Positions 53,316-64,000 of a stretch of DNA of 64,000 bases are shown here, piece by piece (position 1 is the first letter of the stretch; every line of letters starts with the position of its first letter). The position numbers and the translations under genes are program-made. The DNA is from Gigantopelta aegis (Eukaryota > Mollusca > Gastropoda > Neomphalida > Peltospiridae). The notes under the pieces were generated by a model. That model had not been told where the DNA came from, made no database searches, and worked only from the letters and a program-made list of their open reading frames with translations. The stretch covers positions 2,748,891 through 2,812,890 of the forward strand of contig NC_054704.1 of assembly GCF_016097555.1 (NCBI RefSeq), given 5' to 3'.

Positions 53316-53735
53316 TGTATAGCAATGAATGGGGTGTGCAGGTAGTGTTTATAGTATTGAATACTAAGTGTAGTTATATGTATAGCAATGAATGGGGAGT
53401 GCAGGTAGTGTTTATAGTATTAAATAATAAGTGTAGTTTATATGTATAGCAATGAATGGGGAGTGCAGGTAGTGTTTATAGTATTGAGTACTATGTGTAG
53501 TTTATATGTATAGCAATGAATGGGGAGTGCAGGTAGTGTTTATAGTATTGAATACTAAGTGTAGTTTATATGTATAGCAATGAATGGGGAGTGCAGGTAG
53601 TGTTTATAGTATTGAATACTATGTGTAGTTTATATGTATAGCAATGAATGGGGAGTGCAGGTAGTGTTTATAGTATTGAATACTATGTGTAGTTTATATG
53701 TATAGCAATGAATGGGGAGTGTAGGTAGTGTTCGC
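53316..53735. repeat. 64-bp minisatellite, about 6.5 copies
   Basis: Unit TATAGCAATGAATGGGGAGT, GCAGGTAGTGTTTATAGTAT, TGAATACTAAGTGTAGTTTA. Copies begin near 53331, 53384 (shorter), 53448, 53512, 53576, 53640 and 53703. Confidence 0.93.
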
Positions 53736-54211
53736 TGAACACAACTGCATTTTTCGCTGTCTCGAGTAGAATGTCAGAGAGAGTGTATATGATACATATA
53801 ATATTATAGACTGGGGGAGTGTATATTACATGTATAATGTGCACTGGGGAGTGCTTATTCTACGTATAATCTTGACTGGGGAGTGCAAATTCAGGGGAGT
53901 GCAAATTATATGTGATACCAGAACCACAATTGTTTTTTAGGCCTGGGCAGTAAGGAAGGATATGCTTCGATGCAGTAGCGGTGTCAAGTACCCTTCTACT
54001 AGAAATCTATGTTGGGTGCCTGTAAAATTAACCTCTACAGTTTGGTATGGAATTGAAAGTGGTTGTGAAAACAGTCTACGATATCGAATTGCGACACAAA
54101 AGATGCCACTTTCTCCAGTTATTAATTTGCGTGGGCTGTTCTAGTGTTTATAATCTGTGATTCATATAGCAATTTCAAGCATATAATATACAGAGGATAA
54201 TAAACGAGTTA
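53736..54211. other. Intergenic, one small frame of unknown status
   Basis: A 60-codon frame at 53962-54144 resembles nothing known. Confidence 0.35.
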
Positions 54212-54323
54212 CCAGTTATTATCAAATTTATGTCCCGAGTGAAATAATTTTCAGTTGTCACGAGCTTTAGCGAGTGACAAATGAAAATTATTTCACGAGG
54301 GACATAAATTTGATAATAACTGG
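54212..54323. repeat. Near-perfect hairpin (foldback MITE)
   Basis: Arms of about 50 bp: CCAGTTATTATCAAATTTAT, GTCCCGAGTGAAATAATTTT and GTCAC, facing the reverse complement across a short GAGCTTTAGCGA centre. Weaker pairing extends outside both ends. Noncoding. Confidence 0.88.
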
Positions 54324-55362
54324 AACCGAATTTGTTATTCTATTTATTACCTCAGCTATTTGTTTTCTCTAAAAACCTTTATTTTCCACGCACATGCACG
54401 AAGGCCAACCTGTATAGAAACGATGTAAACCACATTACGCACTGTTCTGAGAATGACTATAACGTTGTAATTTAATCACGTTCATAGATAATTTTAAAAC
54501 CCCCACAAGTTCTCTTTATTCTGCTTCAAAATCTATAATGAATTGCATTAAAATGACATTTTGTTATTAATTTAACACCAAAAACAGAGACCCGTAAAGG
54601 CAAACTCTTTAAACTACATGACGTCATTTTGTGTGTTTGTCAAATCGTGATGACGTCATATTTAGTACCAACAAAGTCATTGGTTTGTAAGCGTCAAATT
54701 GTCCAAAAGTATTGTTCGTTAAACCAATGCAGAATATTTCTCACTGAGAAAATATGGAAAATAGTTTCCCTGTTATGAGTGACCGCTGGGGTAATATATA
54801 TATATATTACACACCAGTGTAACACGTTGCTCATGTCATAATAATCACTCAATATCTAACTAGTATAATATTGGCGTGACGTAGATCACTTGCTGACCCC
54901 AAAAAATAATGTGTAGTAGGTCCCGCAATCTGCTTACATCTGCGTTGCGGATTGTTTGTAGTTGGTTCGTGAACAGTGTTGGTATCTGACTTGCTTTCGC
55001 TCGTCATATACCAAAACTGTTCACTCATTTCATAAAAATGGTATGATAGGCAAGCTCGTTTAGTATTCTGTATGTATTAACACTATCACCTGTAGAATTT
55101 TATTTCATATTATCGGAAACGACCTGTGTGACGTATCTGACGTCTCTGGCGTGGTGGGTACAATTGCCTGTAATAGTGTGTACTGTCTGTGTCCGACAAT
55201 GGTGTTAGTTATCTCTGATATATAAAAGTATTTTCACATTTTCATCTACTCCTCTTTTGTGTTGAAGTGTAACACTGTGACTATTGAAAACAATCTTCAA
55301 CACAATATTTTTCATATTTATCATATAATAGCTAGTATATACAGTGTAATCAAAGTATGTGA
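54324..55362. other. Intergenic with a second small foldback
   Basis: GTGAACAGTGTTGGTAT at about 54969 faces ATACCAAAACTGTTCAC at about 55022 around TTGCTTTCGCTCGTC. No gene recognised. Confidence 0.5.
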
Positions 55363-55372
55363 CACACACACA

Positions 55373-55416
<44 letters not shown>

Positions 55417-55459
55417 GACACAGCGAGAGAGAGACAGAGAGAGAGACAGAGGCAGAGAC

Positions 55460-55525
<66 letters not shown>

Positions 55526-55710
55526 GCTGCTGCCACGTTCCCGTAAAAATGATAGTACATGCAATGGTCTGTATAAGTGTGAACGTAAACTGCTTAAACT
55601 AGTATACAATATTTAAACACACACACACACACATACACACACATAGACACGCACGCACACACACACACACACACATATACACGCACGCACACATAGACGC
55701 ACACTCAAGC
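55363..55710. repeat. (CA)n and (GA)n microsatellites
   Basis: (CA)n 55363-55412, (GA)n 55424-55524, and interrupted (CA)n 55617-55695. Confidence 0.95.
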
Positions 55711-55843
55711 TATAACTATATGTTAGGCACTAGCTCGAGTCACCTCTAGCCCTCCCCTTATTGATATGCTGTAGTGGAGGGCTGTCTGTGTGTAATACTT
55801 CGGCAATCGTCGACAACTAAATGGTAGCCAGCTACTGTGTTTA

Positions 55844-56146
55844 AAATACAAATGTTTTCCTAAATCTGATGCCACAGAGCTTTAGTTTGATTATTCTCGA
55901 GTCTAGTAATGACATTAAATTTACATGTTGTTAACCAGTGCCAATGCTACGCGAAGAAACCCGACGTCTCTATGCGAAACGAACCTGAGCTGTACTTTCT
56001 TGTGTTGACGTAGAGCAAAGTGTGTGCCCACGTGACACGTTGGCACTGGTTTACAACATGTAAGTTTAATGTCATGACTGGACTCGAGAATAATCAAACT
56101 AAAGCTATGTGGCATCAGATTTAGTAAAACAATTGTATTTTAGAAA
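55844..56146. repeat. Large hairpin inside the MULE-like element
   Basis: Arms of about 100 bp: CTAAATCTGATGCCACAGAG, TTTAGTTTGATTATTCTCGA, ACATGTTGTTAACCAGTGCC, facing GGCACTGGTTTACAACATGT and the rest in reverse around an unrelated 90-base centre. Probably a separate foldback element inserted there. Confidence 0.85.
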
Positions 56147-56372
56147 TTCAGACACTGTAACTAGGGGTGACTATTGCGGTCAGTTTTACTATTGCATTAG
56201 TATTGCGATAGTTAAAATACTATTGTGATAGTATCGTAACAGTGATAGTACTATTGCAATAGTATTGCAATAGTATCGTGGATTTTTAAATCGCTTGATA
56301 ACAGTAATATGAACAGATATTTCGCAAAACTATTTCCCTCAGTCTTCCAATATGTAATTATGTATGTATGTA

Positions 56373-56670
56373 TTGATGTATGAATACTAGTGTATGTATG
56401 TCGAGGTTGACTGTTACATACATATATATTAACGCACTGGCGCAGGGAATAATTAAATCATTCCTAGCCTCACAAATTGTCCCGTGCCGTTGCTGGGACT
56501 CGATCCTATGGCACCGAATCTCCCGCAAATTGCACACTTGCTACAATACCTTCTGAGCTATTGAGACATGCATAAAAAGGATGCTCTTTAACTCAGCCAT
56601 AGGCATGGGGCCTACAAATTATGCGGTCGATTCCGCTTACGTGCATGAAACAGTGGGCAGACCTGGCATG
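56373..56670 (-). mobile_element. SINE family C copy with extra module
   Basis: Same as the cluster at 46145: CTCACAAATTGTCCCGTGCC, GGGACTCGATCCTATGGCAC, TTCTGAGCTATTGAGACATG, then the module CTTTAACTCAGCCATAGGCA, CATGAAACAGTGGGCAGACC. Followed by (TATG)n. Confidence 0.75.
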
Positions 56671-56706
56671 TATGTAAGTAAGTATGTATGTATGTATGTA
56701 TGTATG

Positions 56707-57015
56707 TATGGAGGGGGCGGGACGTAACCCAGTGGTAAAGCGCTCGCTTGATGCACGGTCGGTTTGGAATCGACCCCATTTGGTGAGCCCATTAGGCTAT
56801 TTCTCGTTCCAGCCAATGCACCACGACTGGTATATCAAATGCCGTGGTGTATGCTATCGTGTCTGTGGGATGGTGGTACATATGGGGGATCCCTTGCTGC
56901 GTTGGGAAAATGTGGCGGGTTTCCTCCGATGACTGTGTGTCGGAGCTGCCAAATGTTTGACATCCAATAGACGATGATTAATTAATCAATGTGCTCCAGT
57001 GGTGTCGTTAAAAAC
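56707..57015 (+). mobile_element. SINE family A, full length
   Basis: Best complete copy. tRNA-like head GGGCGGGACGTAACCCAGTG, GTAAAGCGCTCGCTTGATGC, GGTTTGGAATCGACCC; body CCAATGCACCACGACTGGTA, GTGGGATGGTG, ATGTGGCGGGTTTCCTCC; tail CCAATAGACGATGATTAATT, GTGGTGTCGTTAAAAACC. Flanked by (GTAT)n runs. Confidence 0.9.
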
Positions 57016-57453
57016 CTCCAAAACAACGTATGTATGTAGGTATGTATGTAGGTATGTAGGTATGTTTGTCTGTGAGTATGTGTGCGTATGTACGTATGTT
57101 TGTGTTTGTATGTGTGTCTGTGTTTGTACTTAGTTATTTGTAATTATGTCACTAAGTAATGAAATTATGCGTTTATCGTAGATCGTATATCACTATGCAT
57201 ACTATCAAAACTATCGATAGTTGAGCAAACAATTGCAATAGTTATCGATAGTTGAATTAACTATCGATGCTTTGCTATCGAGGCACTGACTATCGCAAGA
57301 TATCGATAGTTCGATGTATTGTTACACCACTAACTCTAACTGTTTACTATTTCATCGTCGATGACTGCCGAAGTATTACACACAGTCCTCTATCCCTCCC
57401 CTGCAACATATCAATAAGGGCAGGGCTAGAGGTTACTCGAGCTAGTTAGGCAC

Positions 57454-58999
57454 CAAATCAAATAGTCGCTGTTTTAAAGTGTTTCAAGTGTCTTTAAACA
57501 AAGTTTCCTTTGGCTTCTTGAGTGGTCCCAAAACTGATTGATACGTATTAGATACTATAACAACGACACGTTTATTTCAGTGTGACAACTACCGCATTCC
57601 ACTTTCTGTCCAGGGTAGCTTAGAATACTAAGACTATTGCAATCTAAAAACAAATGAATATACTACCTACAAAATGTTAAGCAATTTCTAATCGAAATGA
57701 CACATTTTCTAATTTGAATGAGATACATTTTCAGCTTCAAGACTACTGGTATATACTTGTCAAACATCCACCTGTTAACCAAACGGGGCATTAGACTGAA
57801 ATCATTAGGAAAAATCGCATGGTGTAACGAAACCATACACTAAAATTATCATAAAATTCATATATTTATTAAGTACAAAATATTTAAACAAACTGATTAA
57901 TAATTGAGATACAGTACACAGCAAAATACAGGTACACCTTATGTGCACATACAATTGTAAAATACATTTAAAATATATTTTTATTATGAAGTTTTTCTTC
58001 TTTAGTTACTGCTAATATCCATACTTGTTTGTCTCTGTGTTTTAATTATTTTCTTTGTCTGTATATCTGTGTATGTGTTGTTTTGTTGTTACAACTCTCT
58101 TTAAGACGAACAAAGAATATATATGGGTGTGTGTGTGTTGTGTATGTGTGTGTGTGTGTGTGTGTGTGCGTGCGTGCGAACGTGCATGTGTGCATGCATA
58201 CATACGTACCTACATATATACATACATGGTTTCATAATCAAGTGTAAGGGTTCTGTTTTTTACTGCCGAGAATGTCGAACTAGTCTGTGGCTGTTTTAAT
58301 ACCGTGTAGGCCCACCATGTGACTGTCTTTATGTTCGCGCCATTGACAGTGTGAGTCAATCCACTTGGTGGAGGGGGAGTGCTGCCACTTCTCTCTGACG
58401 ACCTGCTCCAATTGATTTACCTAATTGCTAGATCAGGTTGCAGGGAAGTAAATCATAATATTCTGTGCGCCATATTAACACAAATGCAAACCAGTGGAGA
58501 ACAAGCATTTTCGTGCGTGAATCACATACATAGCCAGTTCATATTTGGTGCTTCAGAGGTATCCGAACTAGGTGTTATCAACCTAAATCTGGAAAATAGC
58601 TTTCACGTTTGAAGGCATCCCCTAATTTGCCTTTACACGGTTGCTAGGAAGTCACTACACCCCAGCCTTGTATTCATACTCGGTACACAGACATAGGTGA
58701 TGAAAAATAATACCTCATCTAACATACACAGGTGCCATCCTGCCAAACATCTAATTTCTAAAACAAACATTTGAAAGGCTGCACCTACATAAATTAGTTC
58801 TTGTTCAGTTTATGGTATTGACATTTTGGAAGCGTTTTGATACCGGCGTGTGTCTATGCTACGTTAATCATAAAACGGCTTTATAGACCGGTTAACTTTT
58901 TGTTAGTAGTATATATAGTTCTCTTCTATGTCTTGTGTCTACAGTAAGTGCCTGTCAAGTACAAGTGATTTATAAACTTGATTATCACATAACAGAGTC
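57454..58999. other. Intergenic, nothing firm
   Basis: (GT)n at about 58119-58180. A 77-codon frame at 58379-58612 (LLQLIYLIARSGCREVNHNI) has no known match. Confidence 0.4.
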
Positions 59000-59160
59000 G
59001 AGGGGTATACGTCAGTGTGTGCACACGACTTGATTCACGTCAGTTAACTGTTCAACTGTTGTGACAATATCACCTGCTAGTGTTTGCTTTAATCACGGAT
59101 TACCGACGTTCAAAAGAGGGATTTGCAGACCGTACGTCCTACGTTCAATTCCAGCAATCG
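59000..59160 (+). other. Possible noncoding first exon of the second gene
   Basis: Ends at a strong donor (CAGCAATCG|GTGAGTAT). It would join the acceptor at 59921. The left border is not defined and no TATA box is clear. Confidence 0.25.
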
Positions 59161-59374
59161 GTGAGTATACTGGGGCTGTAGACATATTTCGTCAGAACAG
59201 AGGTTATCTCGAAATCTTTACAAAACTATACAGCTATTGTTTCGTCTTCTTTCTGTCTATACTAACACAATCTGAGGTGTTATACATTTTTGGATAAACA
59301 ACAAACATGACAAATTATGTATCAGGTACCGACTCTGTAAAGGCGGAACTGCACCCTACCCAATACCCTAAAAC

Positions 59375-59524
59375 AAGTGGAAAACACTGTTCATACCAAC
59401 GGAGTAAAACAGGTGGGAAACACTGTTCATACCAACGGAGTAAAACAGGTGGAAAACACTGTTCATACCAACGGAGTAAAACAGGTGGAAAACAATGTTC
59501 ATACCAACGGAGTAAAACAGCTGC
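59375..59524. repeat. 36-bp minisatellite, four copies
   Basis: Unit AAAACAGGTGGAAAACACTG, TTCATACCAACGGAGT. 36 is divisible by three, so frames run through it on both strands (KTGGKHCSYQRS). It probably lies in a 5' intron of the second gene. Confidence 0.93.
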
Positions 59525-59920
59525 GGCTGGTAGCAATATGTGACTATGATTATTTGTACAAACACTACTACCCATTGCGAATAAATAAATACACTTTTAT
59601 TTGTTATGCAATATAACCTAGAGGTTGAAATCACTGCAAGGTAACCCCAAAATTGGAACTCCGATATTAAGCAGGGTACGTAATATAGAAAAACAACATT
59701 AATAAAATAGTTTAAATGGTATGTGACGCCCTATTTTGTTGCAGGTAGAGGTGTCACACCTTTTATTGGTGTAGTGCCTGGGTGTGTCGGCTTCCATTGC
59801 TAATCGCTGTTAAAACAGTGATCATATTAGCAGTTAATACAATTCCGCTTAGACTGATAAAAATGTGTTTTTGTACTTCAAACGGTTTGATTAAACATCG
59901 TGGGTTTCTTCCTTGTGCAG

Positions 59921-59997
59921 GTGCGAGAACGAGCTTCACGACAAGTAAATGTTGACTGTGTGTGAACAGAGGTCTAAACATGTCCGATAAGAACCAG
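59921..59997 (+). CDS. Second gene (paralogue), start exon (leader plus MSDKNQ)
   Basis: Acceptor TTTCTTCCTTGTGCAG; coding from ATG 59980 to 59997 (MSDKNQ), then donor GTACGT, phase 0. Same design as the first gene's start exon at 16296-16379. An upstream ATG at 59949 opens a frame that overlaps the start. The intron after it is only 274 bases, against 1,583 in the first gene. Confidence 0.6.
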
Positions 59998-60271
59998 GTA
60001 CGTCACACTATCTGTCAATAACTTTAATAATTAAATCAACAGTCAATAACCACTTTGGTATTGAAACCTACTTTAATATACACAATTAACAATACGTCAC
60101 CTTTGGCAGAATAACAAAACTATGCTAGTATTTTAAAACTATATCTTTATAAATATACTGATTCATTGGATATTGAAAATTATATCGAATCCACGTCATT
60201 CTCTATACTCACTCACTGTTTGCTGCTGTCAACACATTCAATAAGCAATGCTGTATTATTTTCATTTTCAG

Positions 60272-60394
60272 AAATATGTTGATGTGAAACCATTTCTACC
60301 CAGGTACCCGAAACCCGAGCCGCCAAAACGAAAAAGAAAAGAAATCTTTGTAGAAAATAATGACACACAAGCGATCGCATATGAGGCCGAGAAG
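60272..60394 (+). CDS. Second gene (paralogue), exon 2
   Basis: 41 codons, phase 0 at both ends, between CATTTTCAG and donor GTATGT. Reads KYVDVKPFLPRYPKPEPPKR, KRKEIFVENNDTQAIAYEAE K. Length, phase and YPKPEP match exon 2 of the first gene (17963-18085). Identity outside the motif is low, so the duplication is old. The remaining exons lie beyond the window. Confidence 0.82.
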
Positions 60395-60483
60395 GTATGT
60401 AAATGTATTAGTGAAATCATTACAAATTTACTTAAAAGTTAACGTGATCTCACGTCCAGTTATTAGGCCTACATTTATAGTTT

Positions 60484-60777
60484 ATTTTGTTTAACAACAC
60501 CACTAGAGCACATTGAGTAATTAATCAGCGGTTATTGCATGTCAAACATTAATTTGGGTCATTCTGACACGTAGTCATCAGAGGAAACCCGCTACATGTT
60601 TCCTAATGCAGCAACTGATCTTTTATATCCACTTTCTCACAGACAGGAAAGCACATACCACGGCATTTGAACATTTGTGGTGCACACAGTCAGTTGAATG
60701 GATCCACCGATGTGGTCCGATCCTGCGACGCAAGCATCTCAAGCGATCGCTCAACCGACTGAGCTAAGTCCCGCCCC
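60484..60777 (-). mobile_element. SINE family A relative with a different tRNA-like head
   Basis: Minus strand: head GGGCGGGACTTAGCTCAGTC, GGTTGAGCGATCGCTTGAGA, TGTCGCAGGATCGGACC-like; body CACAAATGTTCAAATGCCGT, AACATGTAGCGGGTTTCCTC; tail AATAACCGCTGATTAATTAC, GTGGTGTTGTTAAAC. A box TAGCTCAGTCGG is clear. Confidence 0.82.
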
Positions 60778-60782
60778 GGCTA

Positions 60783-62850
60783 CCTTTATAGACAGTGTTA
60801 ATGATGGCTGTTATAATAACAACTGGCAGCTTACAATCGGACAGTGTTAATCATGGCTGTTATAATAACAACTGGCAGCTTACAATCGCTGTTATAATAA
60901 CAACTGGCAGCTTACAATCGCTGTTATAATAACAACTGGCAGCTTACGATCGGACAGTGTTAATCATGGCTGTTATAATAACAACTGGCAGCTTACGATT
61001 GGACAGTGTTAATCAAGGCTGTTATAATAACAACTGGCAGCTTACAATCGGACAGTGTTAATGATGGCTGTTATAATAACAACTGGCAGCTTACAATCGG
61101 ACAGTGTTAATGATGGCTGTTATAATAACAACTGGCAGCTTACAACCGGACAGTGTTAATGATGGCTGTTATAATAACAACTGGCAGCTTACAACCGGAC
61201 AGTGTTAATGATGGCTGTTATAATAACAACTGGCAGCTTACAACCGGACAGTGTTAATGATGGCTGTTATAATAACAACTGGCAGCTTACGATCGGACAG
61301 TGTTAATGATGGCTGTTATAATAACAACTGGCAGCTTACGATCGGACAGTGTTAATGATGGCTGTTATAATAACAACTGGCAGCTTACGATCGGACAGTG
61401 TTAATGATGGCTGTTATAATAACAACTGGCAGCTTACGATCGGACAGTGTTAATGATGGCTGTTATAATAACAACTGGCAGCTTACGACCGGACAGTGTT
61501 AATGATGGCTGTTATAATAACAACTGGCAGCTTACGATCGGACAGTGTTAATCATGGCTGTTATAATAACAACTGGCAGCTTACGACCGGACAGTGTTAA
61601 TGATGGCTGTTATAATAACAACTGGCAGCTTACGACCGGACAGTGTTAATGATGGCTGTTATAATAACAACTGGCAGCTTACAACCGGACAGTGTTAATG
61701 ATGGCTGTTATAATAACAACTGGCAGCTTACAACCGGACAGTGTTAATGATGGCTGTTATAATAACAACTGGCAGCTTACGATCGGACAGTGTTAATCAT
61801 GGCTGTTATAATAACAACTGGCAGCTTACAATCGCTGTTATAATAACAACTGGCAGCTTACAATCGGACAGTGTTAATCATGGCTGTTATAATAACAACT
61901 GGCAGCTTACAATCGGACAGTGTTAATCATGGCTGTTATAATAACAACTGGCAGCTTACAATCGCTGTTATAATAACAACTGGCAGCTTACAATCGCTGT
62001 TATAATAACAACTGGCAGCTTACAATCGGACAGTGTTAATCACGGCTGTTATAATAACAACTGGCAGCTTAAGATCGGACAGTGTTAATCACGGCTGTTA
62101 TAATAACAACTGGCAGCTTACGATCGGACAGTGTTAATCACGGCTGTTATAATAACAACTGGCAGCTTACAATCGGACAGTGTTAATCACGGCTGTTATA
62201 ATAACAACTGGCAGCTTAAGATCGGACAGTGTTAATCACGGCTGTTATAATAACAACTGGCAGCTTACGATCGGACAGTGTTAATCACGGCTGTTATAAT
62301 AACAACTGGCAGCTTACGATCGGACAGTGTTAATCACGGCTGTTATAATAACAACTGGCAGCTTACGATCGGACAGTGTTAATCACGGCTGTTATAATAA
62401 CAACTGGCAGCTTACGATCGGACAGTGTTAATAACGGCTGTTATAATAACAACTGGCAGCTTACGATCGGACAGTGTTAATCACGGCTGTTATAATAACA
62501 ACTGGCAGCTTACGATCGGACAGTGTTAATCACGGCTGTTATAATAACAACTGGCAGCTTACGATCGGACAGTGTTAATCACGGCTGTTATAATAACAAC
62601 TGGCAGCTTACGATCGGACAGTGTTAATCACGGCTGTTATAATAACAACTGGCAGCTTACGATCGGACAGTGTTAATCACGGCTGTTATAATAACAACTG
62701 GCAGCTTACATACGGACAGTGTTAATCACGGCTGTTATAATAACAACTGGCAGCTTACAATCGGACAGTGTTAATCAAGGCTGTTATAATAACAACTGGC
62801 AGCTTACAACCGGACAGTGTTAATCATGGCTGTTATATGGCAGCTTAAAA
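60783..62850. repeat. 49-bp minisatellite, about 43 copies, in the second gene's intron
   Basis: Unit GACAGTGTTAATGATGGCTG, TTATAATAACAACTGGCAGC, TTACAATCG. A 31-bp deleted variant recurs in places (near 60880, 60915, 61830, 61960, 61990). Blocks share ATGATGG, ATCATGG or ATCACGG versions in order from left to right, a sign of local spread. Confidence 0.95.
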
Positions 62851-63280
62851 TCGGAACGAAAGACGGATAAACATTGAGACAGACAGAAAGACACAGATCC
62901 AATGAGGAACTTAGAGGGGTGGGGTGGGTCTGTGCCTTAGAGACAAATAGTATGGCGGAGGATGAAACATGGCGTGTAAGCCCTATATACCATCACACAA
63001 AACAGACAAGGCCTACTAAGTAAATCTGTGAATTTAAGAGACGCGTTGTTACATAGGGACTGATGCATGAAGTGTTTAAATCAATGCAATATAATAAATG
63101 TCACAGTAATCTAAATAATAGAGACTTCCCTGCCATCCCACACAGGTGACGCCTGTCGAGACATCAACAAAGGTTACTTTGTATGCACAATACCACAGAC
63201 ATGATACCACGACCTTTGGTGCATTGGGTAGGGTGAGAAAAGATCCCCTATTCCACATTTTATCATCACGAATACCTTTC
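62851..63280. other. Intron sequence with a SINE fragment
   Basis: About 63176-63248 is a minus-strand SINE piece (GTATGCACAATACCACAGAC, CCACGACCTTTGGTGCATTG, GTGAGAAAAGATCCCC). Otherwise nothing recognised. Confidence 0.55.
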
Positions 63281-63284
63281 CAGG

Positions 63285-64000
63285 TGGTTTAGATTACACA
63301 CTAAGGGAGGTATGTTTTTTAGATTGCTTGTTCCTTTTGCAATTACATTGCATCCTTATGACTACTATTCCAGCTGCTTTAGATTACAAACTGAGGGAGG
63401 TCTGTCCTTTAGATTACAAACTGAGGGAGATATGTTCTTTAGACTACAAACTGAGGGAGATCTGTTCTTTGGATTACAAACTGAGGGAGGTATATTCTTT
63501 AGATTACAAACTGAGGGAGATCTGTTCTTTAGATTACAATATGAGGGAGATCTGTTCTTTAGATTACAAACTGAGGGAGATCTGTTCTTTAGATTACAAT
63601 ATGAGGGAGATCTGTTCTTTAGATTACAAACTGAGGGAGATCTGTTCTTTAGATTACAAACTGAGGGAGGTATATTCTTTAGATTACAATATGAGGGAGA
63701 TTTGTTCTTTAGATTACAATATGAGGGAGATCTGTTCTTTAGATTACAAACTGAGGGAGATCTGTTCTTTAGATTACAAACTGAGGGGGATCTGTTTTTT
63801 AGATTACAAACTGAGGGAGATCTGTTCTTTAGATTACAAATTGAGAGAGATCTGTTCTTTAGATTACAAACTGAGGGAGATCTGTGTTTCAGATTACAAA
63901 CTGATGGAGATCTGTTCTTTAGATTACAAACTGAGGGAGATCTGTTCTTTAGATTACAAATTGAGAGAGATCTGTTCTTTAGATTACAAACTGAGGGAGA
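63285..64000. repeat. 30-bp minisatellite cut by right window edge
   Basis: Unit TTAGATTACAAACTGAGGGA plus GATCTGTTCT. About 21 regular copies from 63369, with earlier diverged copies near 63290. Variants alternate AACTGAGG and ATATGAGG. It runs out of the window. Confidence 0.95.

Larger units (their letters stand above)
55731..57444. mobile_element. MULE-like non-autonomous element with 9-bp duplication
   Basis: 1,714 bp between two copies of GTTAGGCAC (55722-55730 and 57445-57453). Inverted ends of about 100 bp start TAGCTCGAGTCACCTCTAGC on the left and TAGCTCGAGTAACCTCTAGC on the reversed right, about 80 percent alike over their length. A 9-bp duplication with long inverted ends is typical of Mutator-like elements. 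No transposase. Subterminal parts are full of ACTATYGATAGT-like palindromes (56160-56280, 57195-57310). It also contains a hairpin and two SINEs. Confidence 0.82.

Noticed and set aside
59307-59634. Repeat protein KTGGKHCSYQRS and antisense partners
   Set aside because: Four copies of a 36-bp minisatellite; all frames stay open because 36 is divisible by three.
1-64000. Retrovirus-like, LTR or capsid-bearing elements and toxin genes
   Set aside because: I saw no long direct terminal repeats, protease, integrase, capsid or envelope motifs; the only reverse-transcribing element is the LINE tail (RNase H) at two places.

Overview
This window is animal nuclear DNA, most likely from a mollusc. 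The evidence is intron-split genes with GT-AG junctions, a Tc1 transposon, Harbinger parts, and many tRNA-derived SINE copies whose 3' ends (a 'gatgattaataaatcaatg' core followed by 'gtgtcgttaaa') I recall as widespread in gastropod and bivalve genomes. The species cannot be named from sequence alone. Most of the window is repeats, and very little of it codes for protein.

Layout: 1-4875 is a satellite array cut by the left edge. 5100-5252 is telomere-like DNA. 6883-8376 is an apparently whole Tc1 transposon. 9.9-16.3 kb holds SINE and LINE pieces, a 67-bp minisatellite, a MITE and a G-poor stretch. From 16.3 to about 48.9 kb a plus-strand host gene can be followed through eight proposed exons. 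Its first part encodes a kyphoscoliosis-peptidase/hillarin/LTD-1-like (transglutaminase-like) protein that appears to lack the catalytic triad. The last four exons encode helical protein with weak resemblance to a dynein-stalk region. Whether the two halves form one transcript is unresolved, because an in-frame stop and a 9.8-kb minisatellite lie between them. The introns carry a foldback transposon, nested LINE and SINE pieces, several MITEs and a Harbinger fossil. 49-59 kb is intergenic repeat DNA with a MULE-like element. From 59.9 kb a second gene starts on the same strand. Its first two coding exons copy the layout of the first gene (short first coding exon, then a 123-nt phase-0 exon with YPKPEP), so it is a tandem paralogue that runs off the right edge. 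Its intron holds a 49-bp and a 30-bp minisatellite.

The most unusual feature is how minisatellites relate to the exons of the first gene. One array starts within a few bases of the exon 1 donor. A second starts exactly at the exon 2 donor, and its unit is itself a 5' splice-site motif repeated well over 100 times. A third starts inside the last codons of exon 4. Four mobile-element groups also show clean target-site duplications (5, 8, 9 and TTAA). I found no bacterial-type operon, CRISPR array, viral capsid or reverse-transcribing virus gene. Nothing here amounts to a demonstrated new system.
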